A DNA stretch of 64,000 nt, from NCBI GenBank assembly GCA_044226655.1, contig JBGAGO010000001.1, forward strand, positions 558,001 to 622,000, read 5' to 3'. The notes under the pieces were generated by a model that saw only the letters and a program-made list of their open reading frames with translations, did no database searches and was not told the origin of the DNA. Every line of letters starts with the position of its first letter. Position 1 is the stretch's first letter. A program made the position numbers and the translations under genes. This stretch comes from JBEVOS01 sp044226655 (GTDB lineage: Bacteria; Pseudomonadota; Alphaproteobacteria; Caulobacterales; Aquidulcibacteraceae). Shown here one piece after another: positions 52,044 through 60,673 of this stretch.

Positions 52044-53780
52044 ATGCACGATCTCGTCATCCGCAATGGCCGTGTCGTCGATGGAACTGGCGCGCCGGCG
52101 CGCGCGGCCGATATCGCGATTGATGGCGGCGTGGTCAGCATCGTCGGCGCCGTCAGCGGCAAGGGCAAACGCGAGATCGATGCGGCGGGCCTCCTGGTGA
52201 CGCCCGGCTGGGTCGACATTCACACGCATTACGATGGCCAGGTCACCTGGGACCAATATCTGACGCCCTCGTGCTGGCACGGCGTGACGACGGTCGTGAT
52301 GGGCAATTGCGGCGTGGGCTTCGCGCCCGCTCGCCCCGATCAGCACGCTTGGCTGATCTCGCTGATGGAGAGCGTGGAGGATATTCCGGGCTCAGCGCTC
52401 GCTGAAGGCATCAAATGGAATTGGGAAAGCTTCCCCGCCTATCTCGACGCCATCGATGCGATCCCGCGCGTGCTCGACGTCGCCGCGCAAGTGCCGCACG
52501 GTTCGGTGCGCGCCTATGTGATGGGCGAACGCGGCGCCAAGAATGAAGCGGCGACGGACGATGACATCGCCAAGATGGCGGCCATCGTGAAGGAGGGCGT
52601 TGAAGCGGGCGCGCTCGGCTTTTCGACCTCGCGCACCATGCTGCACCGCGCCAAGGACGGCGAGCCCATGCCTGGCACGTTCGCCAGCGCGGACGAATTG
52701 CTCGGCATCGGCCGCGCCATGGGCGAAGCGGGCCAGGGCGTGTTCGAACTCGCCTCCGATCTCACGCCCGCCGATCACGAATTCAAATGGATGAGCGCGC
52801 TGGGCAAAGAGGCGGGCGTGCACGTCACGTTCAATCTGCTGCAATCGCCGATGCAGCCCGAGCGCTGGCGCGATATTCTCGCCATGGCGATGGATGCGCG
52901 CGCCGAGGGCGCGGCGATCACGGCGCAGATGGCCTGCCGTCCCACTGGCCTCATCCTAGGCTGGCAATCGAGCTTTCATCCGTTCGTGGCGCGCAAGGCG
53001 TATCAGCGCATCGCCGCTTTGCCCTTCGCAGACCGCTTGGCGGAATTGAAGAAGCCGGACGTGCGCGCCGCGATCCTGGCCGAACAGCCGCCGCCGTCCA
53101 CGCCGCTCGGCGCGATCCTGATGCAGGGCTATAACCGCATGTTCCGTCTTGAGACAGACAAGGGCCTCGACTACGAGCCGGCGGCCGAGGATAGCGTCGC
53201 TGCACTGGCCGAGCGCACGGGCCAGGCGCCGGACGCGATCATCTATGATATGTTCATGGAGAATGACGGCCGCGGCTACATCTATCTGCCGCTGCTCAAT
53301 TACGCGAAATTCGATTTCGACCACATCTACGAAATGATGAACCACGAGGCGACGGTGCTTTCGCTCTCCGACGGCGGCGCGCATTGCGGCGTGATCTGCG
53401 ATGCCAGCTTCCCCACCTACATGCTCACGCATTGGGTGCGTGATCGGGCGCGTGGCCCGCGCATGCCGCTCGAAAAAGTGGTGTCGATGCAAACGCGCGA
53501 GACGGCGCGGCTCTACGGCCTCCACGATCGCGGCGTGCTCGCGCCCGGTATGAAGGCCGATGTCAACATCATCGATTTCGATGCGCTGCGCATTCACGCG
53601 CCGGAAATGGTGTTCGATCTGCCCGCCGAAGGCCGCCGCATGATCCAGAAGGCCGAAGGCTACCGCGCCACCATCGTCTCCGGCGTGGTGACGTTCGAAA
53701 ACGGCGAGGCCACAGGCGATCTCCCCGGCAAACTCATCCGCGGCCCCAAAGCCGCGCCGATGGCGATAGCCGCGGAATAG
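52044..53780 (+). CDS. N-acyl-D-amino-acid deacylase family amidohydrolase
   Basis: 578 residues from ATG 52044 with GGAGGAAG upstream. The metal-binding start is GWVDIH60-T-H62-YDGQVTWD. RAYVMGERGAKNEAA and LSDGGAHCGVICDASFPTYML are in the barrel. The C-terminal GVLAPGMKADVNIIDFDALR closes the amidohydrolase sandwich. The family hydrolyses N-acyl-D-amino acids or related amides; the exact substrate is unknown. Confidence 0.9.
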   Translation: MHDLVIRNGRVVDGTGAPARAADIAIDGGVVSIVGAVSGKGKREIDAAGLLVTPGWVDIHTHYDGQVTWDQYLTPSCWHGVTTVVMGNCGVGFAPARPDQHAWLISLMESVEDIPGSALAEGIKWNWESFPAYLDAIDAIPRVLDVAAQVPHGSVRAYVMGERGAKNEAATDDDIAKMAAIVKEGVEAGALGFSTSRTMLHRAKDGEPMPGTFASADELLGIGRAMGEAGQGVFELASDLTPADHEFKWMSALGKEAGVHVTFNLLQSPMQPERWRDILAMAMDARAEGAAITAQMACRPTGLILGWQSSFHPFVARKAYQRIAALPFADRLAELKKPDVRAAILAEQPPPSTPLGAILMQGYNRMFRLETDKGLDYEPAAEDSVAALAERTGQAPDAIIYDMFMENDGRGYIYLPLLNYAKFDFDHIYEMMNHEATVLSLSDGGAHCGVICDASFPTYMLTHWVRDRARGPRMPLEKVVSMQTRETARLYGLHDRGVLAPGMKADVNIIDFDALRIHAPEMVFDLPAEGRRMIQKAEGYRATIVSGVVTFENGEATGDLPGKLIRGPKAAPMAIAAE

Positions 53781-53786
53781 CGCCGT

Positions 53787-53946
53787 GTCCCTCTCTCCTT
53801 GTGGGAGAGGGAATGAAGCGCGGAACGGATCGATTGATTGCAACGCGGGTGAGGGGTGCGTGCGCGCCGTTCGCGGTTGCGCACGCACCCCTCATCCGTC
53901 ATCGCTGCGCGATGACACCTTCTCCCACAAGGGGAGAAGGAGGAGG
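53787..53946. repeat. Palindromic intergenic repeat, family A (copy 3)
   Basis: The right half caccttctcccacaagggg matches copies A1 and A2. The left arm (gtccctctctccttgtggg) has diverged by a few bases. Internal gtgaggggtgcgtgcg pairs with gcacgcacccctcat. Unlike A1 and A2 it lies between co-directional genes, and its right end abuts the ribosome site of the next gene. Confidence 0.85.
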
Positions 53947-53952
53947 CGTGCG

Positions 53953-54798
53953 ATGCCCGACGACGTAATCCTCTATGAGACGCCCGCGCCGCATATCGCG
54001 CGCCTCGTGCTCAACCGCCCCGATACGCGCAACGCGCAGGACACGGATTTTCTCTACGCGCTGAACGCGTGCTTCGATCGCGCGGCGCGCGACGATGCGG
54101 TGAAGGTCATCATCCTCGCCGCCAACGGGCCGCATTTCTCGTCGGGCCATGATCTGCGCGAGCGTGATACGAAGGCGGCACACGATGCGCATGCGCCCGT
54201 CGGCACGTGGTGCGGCTTTGCGTGCGCCGGCGCCGAAGCGCAGATGGCGCGCGAGAAGGAAATCTATCTCGGGCTCTCCGAGCGCTGGCGGAATATTCCG
54301 AAGCCGACGATCGCGGCGGTGCACGGCAAATGCATCGCGGGCGGGCTGATGCTGGCTTGGCCGTGCGATCTCATCGTGGCGAGCGATGATGCGCAATTTC
54401 TCGACAACACCGTCGAGATGGGCGTCGGCGGCGTCGAATATTTCCATCACCCGTTTGAGGTGGGCGCGCGCAAGGCGAAGGAAATGCTGTTCACCGCCGA
54501 TTGGCTTTCAGCCGTGGAGGCGAAAGCGCTCGGCATGGTCAATCACGTCGTGGCGCGCGCAGAGTTGGAAGCCTTCACGCTTGCGCTCGCCGAACGGATC
54601 GCGAAGAAGCCCGCCTTTGCGCTGAAACTCGCCAAGGAAGCCGTCAACGCGGCGGCCGATTCCGCCGGCCGCAAGAGCGCCATGGACGTCGCCTTCGCCC
54701 TGCATCAGCTGGCCCACAGCCACAACATGCAAGTCCACGGCATGCTGATCGATCCGACCGGGATTTCGCCGGCGGTGCGCGCCGCGCCGAAAGATTGA
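53953..54798 (+). CDS. Enoyl-CoA hydratase/isomerase family protein
   Basis: 281 residues from ATG 53953. LNRPDTRNAQDTDFLYALNACF, HFSSGHDLRERD (oxyanion loop), IPKPTIAAVHGKCIAGGLMLAWPCDLIVAS, and a longer C-terminal part (KSAMDVAFALHQLAHSHNMQVHG). Length and motifs fit long crotonases. The AAGGAGGAGG ribosome site comes from the end of repeat A3. Confidence 0.88.
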   Translation: MPDDVILYETPAPHIARLVLNRPDTRNAQDTDFLYALNACFDRAARDDAVKVIILAANGPHFSSGHDLRERDTKAAHDAHAPVGTWCGFACAGAEAQMAREKEIYLGLSERWRNIPKPTIAAVHGKCIAGGLMLAWPCDLIVASDDAQFLDNTVEMGVGGVEYFHHPFEVGARKAKEMLFTADWLSAVEAKALGMVNHVVARAELEAFTLALAERIAKKPAFALKLAKEAVNAAADSAGRKSAMDVAFALHQLAHSHNMQVHGMLIDPTGISPAVRAAPKD

Positions 54799-54904
54799 CG
54801 CCCATTCACGAACTTGACGCCCGCGTCATTTTTCTTGACGGGGCCGCCGCCTTCATGATTTAGGGTTTTCTAGAGCGCGCGAACTGCGCCCCAGGGAGAC
54901 CAGC

Positions 54905-56050
54905 ATGGCCGACGGCGAAATCCGGCAGATCACCAAGGACGCGATGTATGACGCCGTCCCGCCGACCGATTTCTCGAAAATGCTGGAGATCGATCGCCAC
55001 CTCAATCGGTCGACCGCGTTCGACAAGATCATCTCGGCCACGCACGACCATTTCTGGGATCCGCTCGACAAGAAATACATCGACTTCGACGAGCCGTGGG
55101 ACATGGAAAACCAGCCGGTCATGCCGGAGGAATATGTCGCCGCGCTCCACACCGATTACGTCAAGGCGCGCTTCGCCAACGATCCGAAGGGCAAGGTCGC
55201 GTTCATCAATCAGCAGGCGCGCTGGATGATGTCGGCGATCCTGCACGGCGAGCAGGGGGCGCTGAATCTGTCGGCCTCGCTCTGCCACGTGCTGCGCGAT
55301 CCGGGCGCGCAGGAATACGCCGCCAATCAGACGCGCGAAGAAGGCCGCCACGTCACGGCCTATGCGAAATATATTCGCGCGCGCTGGGGCTCGCCGCTGC
55401 CGTGCGGGCAGACGCTGGCGACCTTGCTGCAGGAAATCGTGCACGCGCCGGAGGTCTATAAGAAAATCGTCGGCATGCAGATGCTGGTCGAAGGGCTCGC
55501 CATGGGCGCCTTCGCCTCGATCTACAAGGATTGGAACGATCCGCTCGCGCGCAAGCTCACGCAGCTGGTGATGACGGACGAAGCCTTCCACCACAAATTC
55601 GGGAAGATCTGGGCCGACCGCACGATCCCGAAGCTGTCCGCCGAAGAGCACGAGATCGTCGAGGATTGGGCCGCGCATTGCTTCCAGACGCTGCTCTTCA
55701 ACCTCGTCAATCCGCTGCAAATGCCGGAGGTTTACGCGCAATTCGATCTCGATCCGGCGCGCGTCATGGCCGAGCTGCAAGCGCTCGCGACCGACGAAGA
55801 TCGCCGCGAGAACATGAAGAACGCGACGAACATCTTCCGCGTGCTCGTCAAGACGCTGTGGAACGCCGGCATCATCACGGACCGCACGCGCGGCTTCTAT
55901 CAGATGTATGTCGACCTCGAAGAGTTCAAAGCCGAGGGCGAATCCATGGTCGGCGACGAAATCGCCGAAGAAGGCATCCGCTTCCTGCAGACGATCAATT
56001 TCGTTGGCGCGGAAGACCGCCGCTCCTTCGCCTCGATCGCGGCTGAGTAA
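54905..56050 (+). CDS. Di-iron ferritin-like oxygenase family protein
   Basis: 381 residues behind GGGAGA. Metal ligands with textbook spacing: E116 (HGEQGAL), E146-x2-H149 (REEGRHVTAY), E196 (MLVEGLAMG) and E226-x2-H229 (DEAFHHKFG). These define a four-helix carboxylate-bridged di-iron centre like that of ribonucleotide reductase R2 or AurF-type N-oxygenases. Which reaction it performs cannot be told. It converges on an SDR gene across repeat C3. Confidence 0.85.
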   Translation: MADGEIRQITKDAMYDAVPPTDFSKMLEIDRHLNRSTAFDKIISATHDHFWDPLDKKYIDFDEPWDMENQPVMPEEYVAALHTDYVKARFANDPKGKVAFINQQARWMMSAILHGEQGALNLSASLCHVLRDPGAQEYAANQTREEGRHVTAYAKYIRARWGSPLPCGQTLATLLQEIVHAPEVYKKIVGMQMLVEGLAMGAFASIYKDWNDPLARKLTQLVMTDEAFHHKFGKIWADRTIPKLSAEEHEIVEDWAAHCFQTLLFNLVNPLQMPEVYAQFDLDPARVMAELQALATDEDRRENMKNATNIFRVLVKTLWNAGIITDRTRGFYQMYVDLEEFKAEGESMVGDEIAEEGIRFLQTINFVGAEDRRSFASIAAE

Positions 56051-56057
56051 GACATTC

Positions 56058-56123
56058 GTACCGCCGGCTTCCAGCCGGCAGTACCGATGCGCCGTCTTAC
56101 GCCGGCTCCTGGAGCCGGCGTAC
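56058..56123. repeat. Palindromic repeat, family C (copy 3), partly coding
   Basis: One hairpin gtaccgccggcttccagccg...gtac (56058-56084) is followed by a second stem-loop (gccggctcctggagccggcg, 56101-56120). The second stem-loop is coding: on the minus strand it supplies the final codons (RIVRRLQEPA-stop) of the SDR gene. Confidence 0.8.
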
Positions 56124-56897
56124 GATCCGCAGCACGGTCGGGCGCGGCAGCACAACGACGAGACCGCGCAGGAAATTGTTGCGCGCACCGGTGATGACCA
56201 CGCGCTTATTGCGCTGAAAGCCGCGGTAGCCGATTTCGGCGACGGCCTTTGACGTCATCGGCGTCGAGGATTGCGTGAGCCGCTTGTCGCTGGTGCCGGC
56301 GCGATGGCGGAAATTGCTTTCCGTCGCGCCCGGGCAGAGACAGCTCACCTTCAGCCCCGTGCCGCGCGCCTCTTCCCACAACGCCTCGGTGAACGAGAGC
56401 ACGAAGGCTTTCGAGGCGTAATAGATCGACATCAGCGGCCCAGGCTGGAACGCCGCGGTCGACGCCACGTTGAGCACGCCGCCGCGGCCCTTGGCGCGCA
56501 TCGCGTCCCAATAGAGATGGGTCAGCTCCACCAGCGCCCGGTCGTTGAGATCGATCATGCCGAGCGTGTCGGCCATCGAGACCTCGGTCAGCGCGCCGGA
56601 CGTGCCGTAGCCCGCATTGTTCACCAGCACGTCCACCGGCAGGCCCAGCGCGTCGATCTTGGCCTTGAGCCCCGCGCCGCCGCCCGGCGCGCCGAGATCA
56701 TGCGCGATGGTGTGGGCCTTGATCCCGTAGGTCGTCGCCAGCCGCGCGGCCGCTTCTTCCAGCGCCGGCGCCGAGCGTGCGGTGAGGATGAGGTCGTAGC
56801 CGCCTTTGGCGAAGCACTCCGCCAGATCGAGCCCGATGCCGCCCGAAGCGCCCGTCACCAGCGCCGTCTGGCCTGCGCCCGCTTTTTGTCTCGCCAT
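56097..56897 (-). CDS. Short-chain dehydrogenase/reductase
   Basis: 266 residues from ATG 56897; a start 12 codons upstream is weaker. Motifs TGASGGIG (cofactor), NNAGYG, and Y-x3-K in IYYASKAF. The C-terminal half (LCPGATESNF) is typical of DltE-like SDRs. The last nine residues are encoded by repeat C3. It is divergent from an ArsR-type regulator gene. Confidence 0.9.
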   Translation of the reverse strand: MARQKAGAGQTALVTGASGGIGLDLAECFAKGGYDLILTARSAPALEEAAARLATTYGIKAHTIAHDLGAPGGGAGLKAKIDALGLPVDVLVNNAGYGTSGALTEVSMADTLGMIDLNDRALVELTHLYWDAMRAKGRGGVLNVASTAAFQPGPLMSIYYASKAFVLSFTEALWEEARGTGLKVSCLCPGATESNFRHRAGTSDKRLTQSSTPMTSKAVAEIGYRGFQRNKRVVITGARNNFLRGLVVVLPRPTVLRIVRRLQEPA

Positions 56898-56970
56898 GTT
56901 CGCCTCCGCCCGTCGCGGCAGCTTTCGCCGCAACCGGCGCGCGCGTCCAGAGCATCAATTTTGCATTTGA

Positions 56971-56980
56971 CTTAATTAAG
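56971..56980. promoter_or_regulatory. Palindrome upstream of the ArsR-type regulator
   Basis: CTTAATTAAG is a 10-bp perfect palindrome overlapping a TTGACT -35-like hexamer, 21 bp before the regulator start; aattaa recurs at 56990. It is AT-rich against GC-rich flanks and is a plausible operator for the winged-helix protein. Positional inference only. Confidence 0.45.
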
Positions 56981-57000
56981 CATTGGCGCAATTAAAGGTC

Positions 57001-57303
57001 ATGGACGCCTTCGCCGCCCTGGCTGACCCGACGCGCCGGCGCATCGTCGCGTTTCTGGCGCGCGGGGAGCGTCCGGCGGGAGAGATCGCAAGCACGATCC
57101 GGATTTCGCCGCCGGCCGTGTCGCAGCACATGGCCGTCCTGAAAGAGGCCGGTTTGGTGCGCGTGCGGCCACAGGCGCAGAAGCGGTTCTACGCGCTGGC
57201 CCCCGAAGGCGTCCGTGAGATCGAAGCCTGGGTGGCGGAGATCCGCGCGTTCTGGTCGCCCAAGCTCGATGCGCTCGAAGCCGCGCTCATGAAGGATGAT
57301 TGA
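57001..57303 (+). CDS. ArsR-family transcriptional regulator
   Basis: 100 residues, a complete winged-helix protein: FAALADPTRRRIVAFLARGERPAGEIASTIRISPPAVSQHMAVLKEAGLVRVRPQAQKRFYALAPEG. It lacks the Cys motifs of metal sensors, as in the ArsR subgroup that partners SRPBCC (AHSA1) genes. ATG 57001 is preceded by AAAGG. The next gene is coupled to it. Confidence 0.92.
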   Translation: MDAFAALADPTRRRIVAFLARGERPAGEIASTIRISPPAVSQHMAVLKEAGLVRVRPQAQKRFYALAPEGVREIEAWVAEIRAFWSPKLDALEAALMKDD

Positions 57304-57304
57304 G

Positions 57305-58306
57305 ATGCTCGATGGCGTGCTGACGACCCATGCGGACGGCTCCCACGACGTGCGCTTCACGCGCGTCATTCCGAAAGCGCCGGCGCAGGTCTGGGCCGCG
57401 CTGACGGAGCCGAGCCTGTTGCGCAATTGGCTGGGCGAGGTGGAGATCGAGCCGCGGGTCGGCGGAACTTTTATTCTGCATTTTCGCGAGTCGACGGATG
57501 TCATGCGCGGGCTCATCTCGGCGTTCGAACCGCCGCGCGTGCTCGAATACAGCTGGATCGAAGCCAATTTCGCGCCCTGCGTGGTGCGCTGGGAGCTCGC
57601 CGCGCATCCCGAAGGCTGCCTGCTCACGCTGACGCATGTCGCGCCGCCGGAAGCGGGCAAGAGCGACGTGATCGGCTATCTCGGCGGCTGGCACGCGTTT
57701 CTGGACGCGCTGCCCGGCGGCGTGGACGGGGCTTTCATCCCCGCCGACAAGGACGGCTGGGCTAGGCTCGACGCGGGCTATCGCGACAAATTCGCGCCGG
57801 ACGAAAAGGCGGTCATGGGCGCGGCCGCGCATGTGCGGTTTGAGCGTCTTCTGCCGGGCCCGATCGAGCGCGTCTGGGCGCATCTCACCGACACCAAGCT
57901 TTTGCCCGCCTGGTTCGGCGAAGACAGTTCGATCGAGCCGCGCCAGGGCGGGGCGGTGTCGCTGATGGGCGGGCATATTCGCGGCGTCGTCACGCAATGG
58001 CGCCCGCCGCGGCGCCTCAGCTACACGTGGAACGTTTTCGGTCCGGACGATGGCCCCGATTCAGCCTCCGCGTTTCCCGAATCCTATCTGACGCTCACGC
58101 TTGAGCCCTATGGCGCGCGCGTGCTGCTGACGCTCACGCACATGCCCGTCCTCGCGCGCTTCGAGAAGCAGAACGCGATGGGCTGGCACACGATGCTCGA
58201 CATCATCGCCGCCACGCTCAACGGCGAAAGCGCCGCGCCCCGCATGGAATACATGCGCAAGAACGCGGCGCTCTACGGCGTCGATCTCGACAATCTGGCG
58301 CGCTAG
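57305..58306 (+). CDS. Tandem SRPBCC (AHSA1-type) domain protein
   Basis: 333 residues from ATG 57305 with AAGGA 8 nt upstream; ATG 57296 inside arsR is an alternative. There are two START/AHSA1 folds, each with its own signature: residues about 5-140 (RVIPKAPAQVWAALTEPSLLRNWLG, PPRVLEYSW) and about 165-310 (RLLPGPIERVWAHLTDTKLLPAWFGE, PPRRLSYTW). Single-domain AHSA1 proteins commonly follow an ArsR gene; a fused pair is less usual. The ligand is unknown. Its TAG shares a CTAG with the convergent lipoprotein gene. Confidence 0.88.
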   Translation: MLDGVLTTHADGSHDVRFTRVIPKAPAQVWAALTEPSLLRNWLGEVEIEPRVGGTFILHFRESTDVMRGLISAFEPPRVLEYSWIEANFAPCVVRWELAAHPEGCLLTLTHVAPPEAGKSDVIGYLGGWHAFLDALPGGVDGAFIPADKDGWARLDAGYRDKFAPDEKAVMGAAAHVRFERLLPGPIERVWAHLTDTKLLPAWFGEDSSIEPRQGGAVSLMGGHIRGVVTQWRPPRRLSYTWNVFGPDDGPDSASAFPESYLTLTLEPYGARVLLTLTHMPVLARFEKQNAMGWHTMLDIIAATLNGESAAPRMEYMRKNAALYGVDLDNLAR

Positions 58307-59037
58307 GGCTGCGCCGGCGCTGTCGCCGGCGCGCTGTTGAAATTGGCGAGCTGATCGAGCGTGCGGCCCATGTCCTGAACGACGCCGTTGGGATCGACCA
58401 CTTGATAATTCGGCGGCACGCCGAACAAAGACGGGTCCTGCACGCCGCGCTGAACATTGGTCGCCTCGAACAGCACGGCCTCGCCCTGGCGCACGTCCAG
58501 CACGATGCCGTCCTCGGTGATGCAGGCCGTGCGCGGCGCAGCGCCCGTGTCCGATTTTGGCTGCCAGCGATGGCCGCTTTCGCCGCCCACCGTGCACGCG
58601 CCTGTGGACTGCGCGCCGTCCGCGCCGAGCGCGGCCCAGGGCGCTTCCGGCAATTCGGGCAGGTCCGTGTCCGCGATCCGCACGGCGACGCCGGTTTGCG
58701 CAACCTCGGCGGCGGGGGCTGCTGGCGTCGCGGCGCCCGTCGCCGGGGCGGAGGCTGGCGTCGCCGGCATGGCGGCGGGCGTCAGCACGTAGGCCGCGTT
58801 GGTCGCCTGATCGAACACGATCGTGGCTGCGCCGCGCTGGGGCAGGCTGGTCTCGATCCGCACCATCGGCCCGTCGCGATAGATCACGGTTGGGACCGGC
58901 GCGCCGCCCTGCGCGGACGTGGTCTGGCCTTCCAGCCGGTAGGCTGTGTTCCCGAACGTGGGGTAGGTCGCGCCCGCGCCGCAGCCCGCAAGCAAAAGCC
59001 CGGCGCAAGCGGCGGCGGCGCACAACAGCCATTTCAT
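58303..59037 (-). CDS. Putative lipoprotein
   Basis: 244 residues from ATG 59037 behind GGAGGAG. Lipobox LAGC (LLCAAAACAGLLLAGCGAG) gives a lipidated Cys19. The mature part includes GNTAYRLEGQTTSAQGGAPVPTVIYRDGPMVRIET, an Ala/Pro linker and DGIVLDVRQGEAVLFEATNVQRGVQDPSLFGVPPNYQVVDPN. No family was recognised. It is divergent from mmcB. Confidence 0.72.
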   Translation of the reverse strand: MKWLLCAAAACAGLLLAGCGAGATYPTFGNTAYRLEGQTTSAQGGAPVPTVIYRDGPMVRIETSLPQRGAATIVFDQATNAAYVLTPAAMPATPASAPATGAATPAAPAAEVAQTGVAVRIADTDLPELPEAPWAALGADGAQSTGACTVGGESGHRWQPKSDTGAAPRTACITEDGIVLDVRQGEAVLFEATNVQRGVQDPSLFGVPPNYQVVDPNGVVQDMGRTLDQLANFNSAPATAPAQP

Positions 59038-59118
59038 ATGAGACTCCTCCTGTCGGGCGCAGCAACGCACACGCCCGCAGGGCTGTTCCAGCCGCCGCCC
59101 GCATGACAAGCTGACGTC

Positions 59119-59547
59119 ATGGCGGATGAACCGATCGCACGGCCGGAGGTGACTGCCGCGCTCGCCCGCGGCATCAGCCGCTTGCTGATCGACCACGGCT
59201 ATACGCCGCTGCTGGAATTGCCGCTCGCCAATGGCCGCCGCGCCGATATCGCAGCGCTCGGCGCCAATGGCGAGATCTGGATCGTGGAAACCAAATCCTG
59301 CCTGGCCGATTTCGCCGTCGATCAGAAATGGCCGGATTATCGCGACTATTGCGACCGCTTCTTCTTCGGCGTCACCGAGGATTTCCCGCGCGAGCTCATC
59401 CCCGAGGATGTCGGCCTCATCATCGCCGACGGCTTCGGCGGCGCCATCGTGCGCCCAGCCCCGCTGCACGCGCTCGCCGGCGCCCGCCGCAAAGCGGTGA
59501 CGATCTCCTACGCACGGCTGGCGGCGCTCAGGGCCATATCAGGCTAG
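59119..59547 (+). CDS. mmcB: MmcB family DNA repair protein
   Basis: 142 residues. The restriction-endonuclease-like core is LPLANGRRADIAALGANGEIWIVETKSCLADF, with D and E-x-K residues typical of PD-(D/E)xK folds. KWPDYRDYCDRFFFGV follows. In Caulobacter MmcB belongs to the SOS response and is linked to mutagenic repair. No clear GTTC-N7-GTTC LexA box is visible upstream here. Confidence 0.88.
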   Translation: MADEPIARPEVTAALARGISRLLIDHGYTPLLELPLANGRRADIAALGANGEIWIVETKSCLADFAVDQKWPDYRDYCDRFFFGVTEDFPRELIPEDVGLIIADGFGGAIVRPAPLHALAGARRKAVTISYARLAALRAISG

Positions 59548-60062
59548 TTCGAGATCGCGCTGCACACGTCTTCTTGGCGCGCATGATCGGCCGCTTCGAA
59601 GCGCTCGATGGTGGGCGCGAGGCGGCGCACGAGCGCGACGCCGCGCGTCGATGGGCTGAACACGATCTGGCTCGCATGCTCCGGCGCCTGCTGGCCCTGC
59701 CGCACCAGAACGATGTTGAATCCGTCCGGCGATTCCTTGTCGGAAAGCACGAAGAAATTGTCGCTGTTGGCCGCGTAGAGCGACAGCGACATGTAATCGT
59801 CCCAGCCATGCGCGGCGATATGCACGGGCCCGTGAGACAGATCGAACGCGCAGGCCGAATAGGCGAGGTCGGGCGAGGGCCGCACAACGCCGCGCGAGTC
59901 TTCGCTCACGCGCGGCGCATGCGCCCACGCATTGGAATGGCCTTGCGCCAGCCGGCCCATCACGACGCCCATCACGATGTTCGGCGTGAGCAGCACCACC
60001 GCGGCGTGCGCGATGAGCGCCGCGATCAACGCGCCCAGCACATATTTGCCCCAGCCCTTCAT
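59544..60062 (-). CDS. DUF1254 domain membrane protein
   Basis: 172 residues from ATG 60062, which overlaps the upstream DUF1214 stop (ATGA). An N-terminal membrane helix (YVLGALIAALIAHAAVVLL) anchors a DUF1254-like region (PSPDLAYSACAFDLSHGPVHIAAHGWDDYMSLSLYAANSDNFFVL). DUF1254 and DUF1214 usually occur together and are predicted to interact. The function is unknown. Confidence 0.82.
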   Translation of the reverse strand: MKGWGKYVLGALIAALIAHAAVVLLTPNIVMGVVMGRLAQGHSNAWAHAPRVSEDSRGVVRPSPDLAYSACAFDLSHGPVHIAAHGWDDYMSLSLYAANSDNFFVLSDKESPDGFNIVLVRQGQQAPEHASQIVFSPSTRGVALVRRLAPTIERFEAADHARQEDVCSAISN

Positions 60063-60655
60063 GCGCCGCCGTCCGGGCAGGAGATGGTGCGCACCTCGGG
60101 CAGCATGATCGTGGCGGGATGTTCGCGCGCTTCCTGCAAAGGCTGGTAGAGGCGCAGGCTGATCGTGAAGCCGTGCTGCGCCGCGCGCGAAGAAATCCAA
60201 TCCGTCGCATCGCCGCGCACCACCGAAACGCGCGTGCTCCAATCGCCGTTGGCGTCGACGTTGACGCGCGTCGCATCCACGGAAAACGCATGATCGCCGC
60301 TGCGCGGCAGGTAATTATCGGGCGCGTAGATCGTGAGCGACCACCAGCGCGCCGGCAGGCGCCCGCCGCTCAGCTCATAGACGCAGGATTCGTCGAGCGG
60401 GCGGCCATGCTCATCTTCGTTGAGCTGGAAATAGATCGTCTCGCGCGCGCTCAGCGCCAGCAGCCCGGTCCGCGCCACCAGCGCGCGCGTATAGGGATCG
60501 GCCGCTTCGGAGCCGGCCAGCGGCGAATAAGACCACGGCCCGTAATGTTGTTGAAAGGCCGACGCGAAGCGCGGCAGCGCCCACCATGTCGCGCCGCCGC
60601 CGACCAGCGCGCCGATCGCGAGCGCCAGGGCCCATGCTGCAATCCGCCTCGCCAT
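60059..60655 (-). CDS. DUF1214 domain membrane protein
   Basis: 198 residues. An N-terminal membrane helix (IAAWALALAIGALVGGGATWW) precedes the DUF1214 body: ALSARETIYFQLNEDEHGRPLDESCVYELSGG, RWWSLTIYAPDNYLP and RLYQPLQEAREHPATIMLPEV. It is the first gene of a coupled DUF1214-DUF1254 operon. The usual arrangement is a single fused protein or an adjacent pair. Confidence 0.86.
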   Translation of the reverse strand: MARRIAAWALALAIGALVGGGATWWALPRFASAFQQHYGPWSYSPLAGSEAADPYTRALVARTGLLALSARETIYFQLNEDEHGRPLDESCVYELSGGRLPARWWSLTIYAPDNYLPRSGDHAFSVDATRVNVDANGDWSTRVSVVRGDATDWISSRAAQHGFTISLRLYQPLQEAREHPATIMLPEVRTISCPDGGA

Positions 60656-60673
60656 CGCCTTGCCCCCGCTTGG

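Noticed and set aside
59038..59118. LexA (SOS) box upstream of mmcB
   Set aside because: Only one GTTC is visible and no second GTTC follows at 7 bp.
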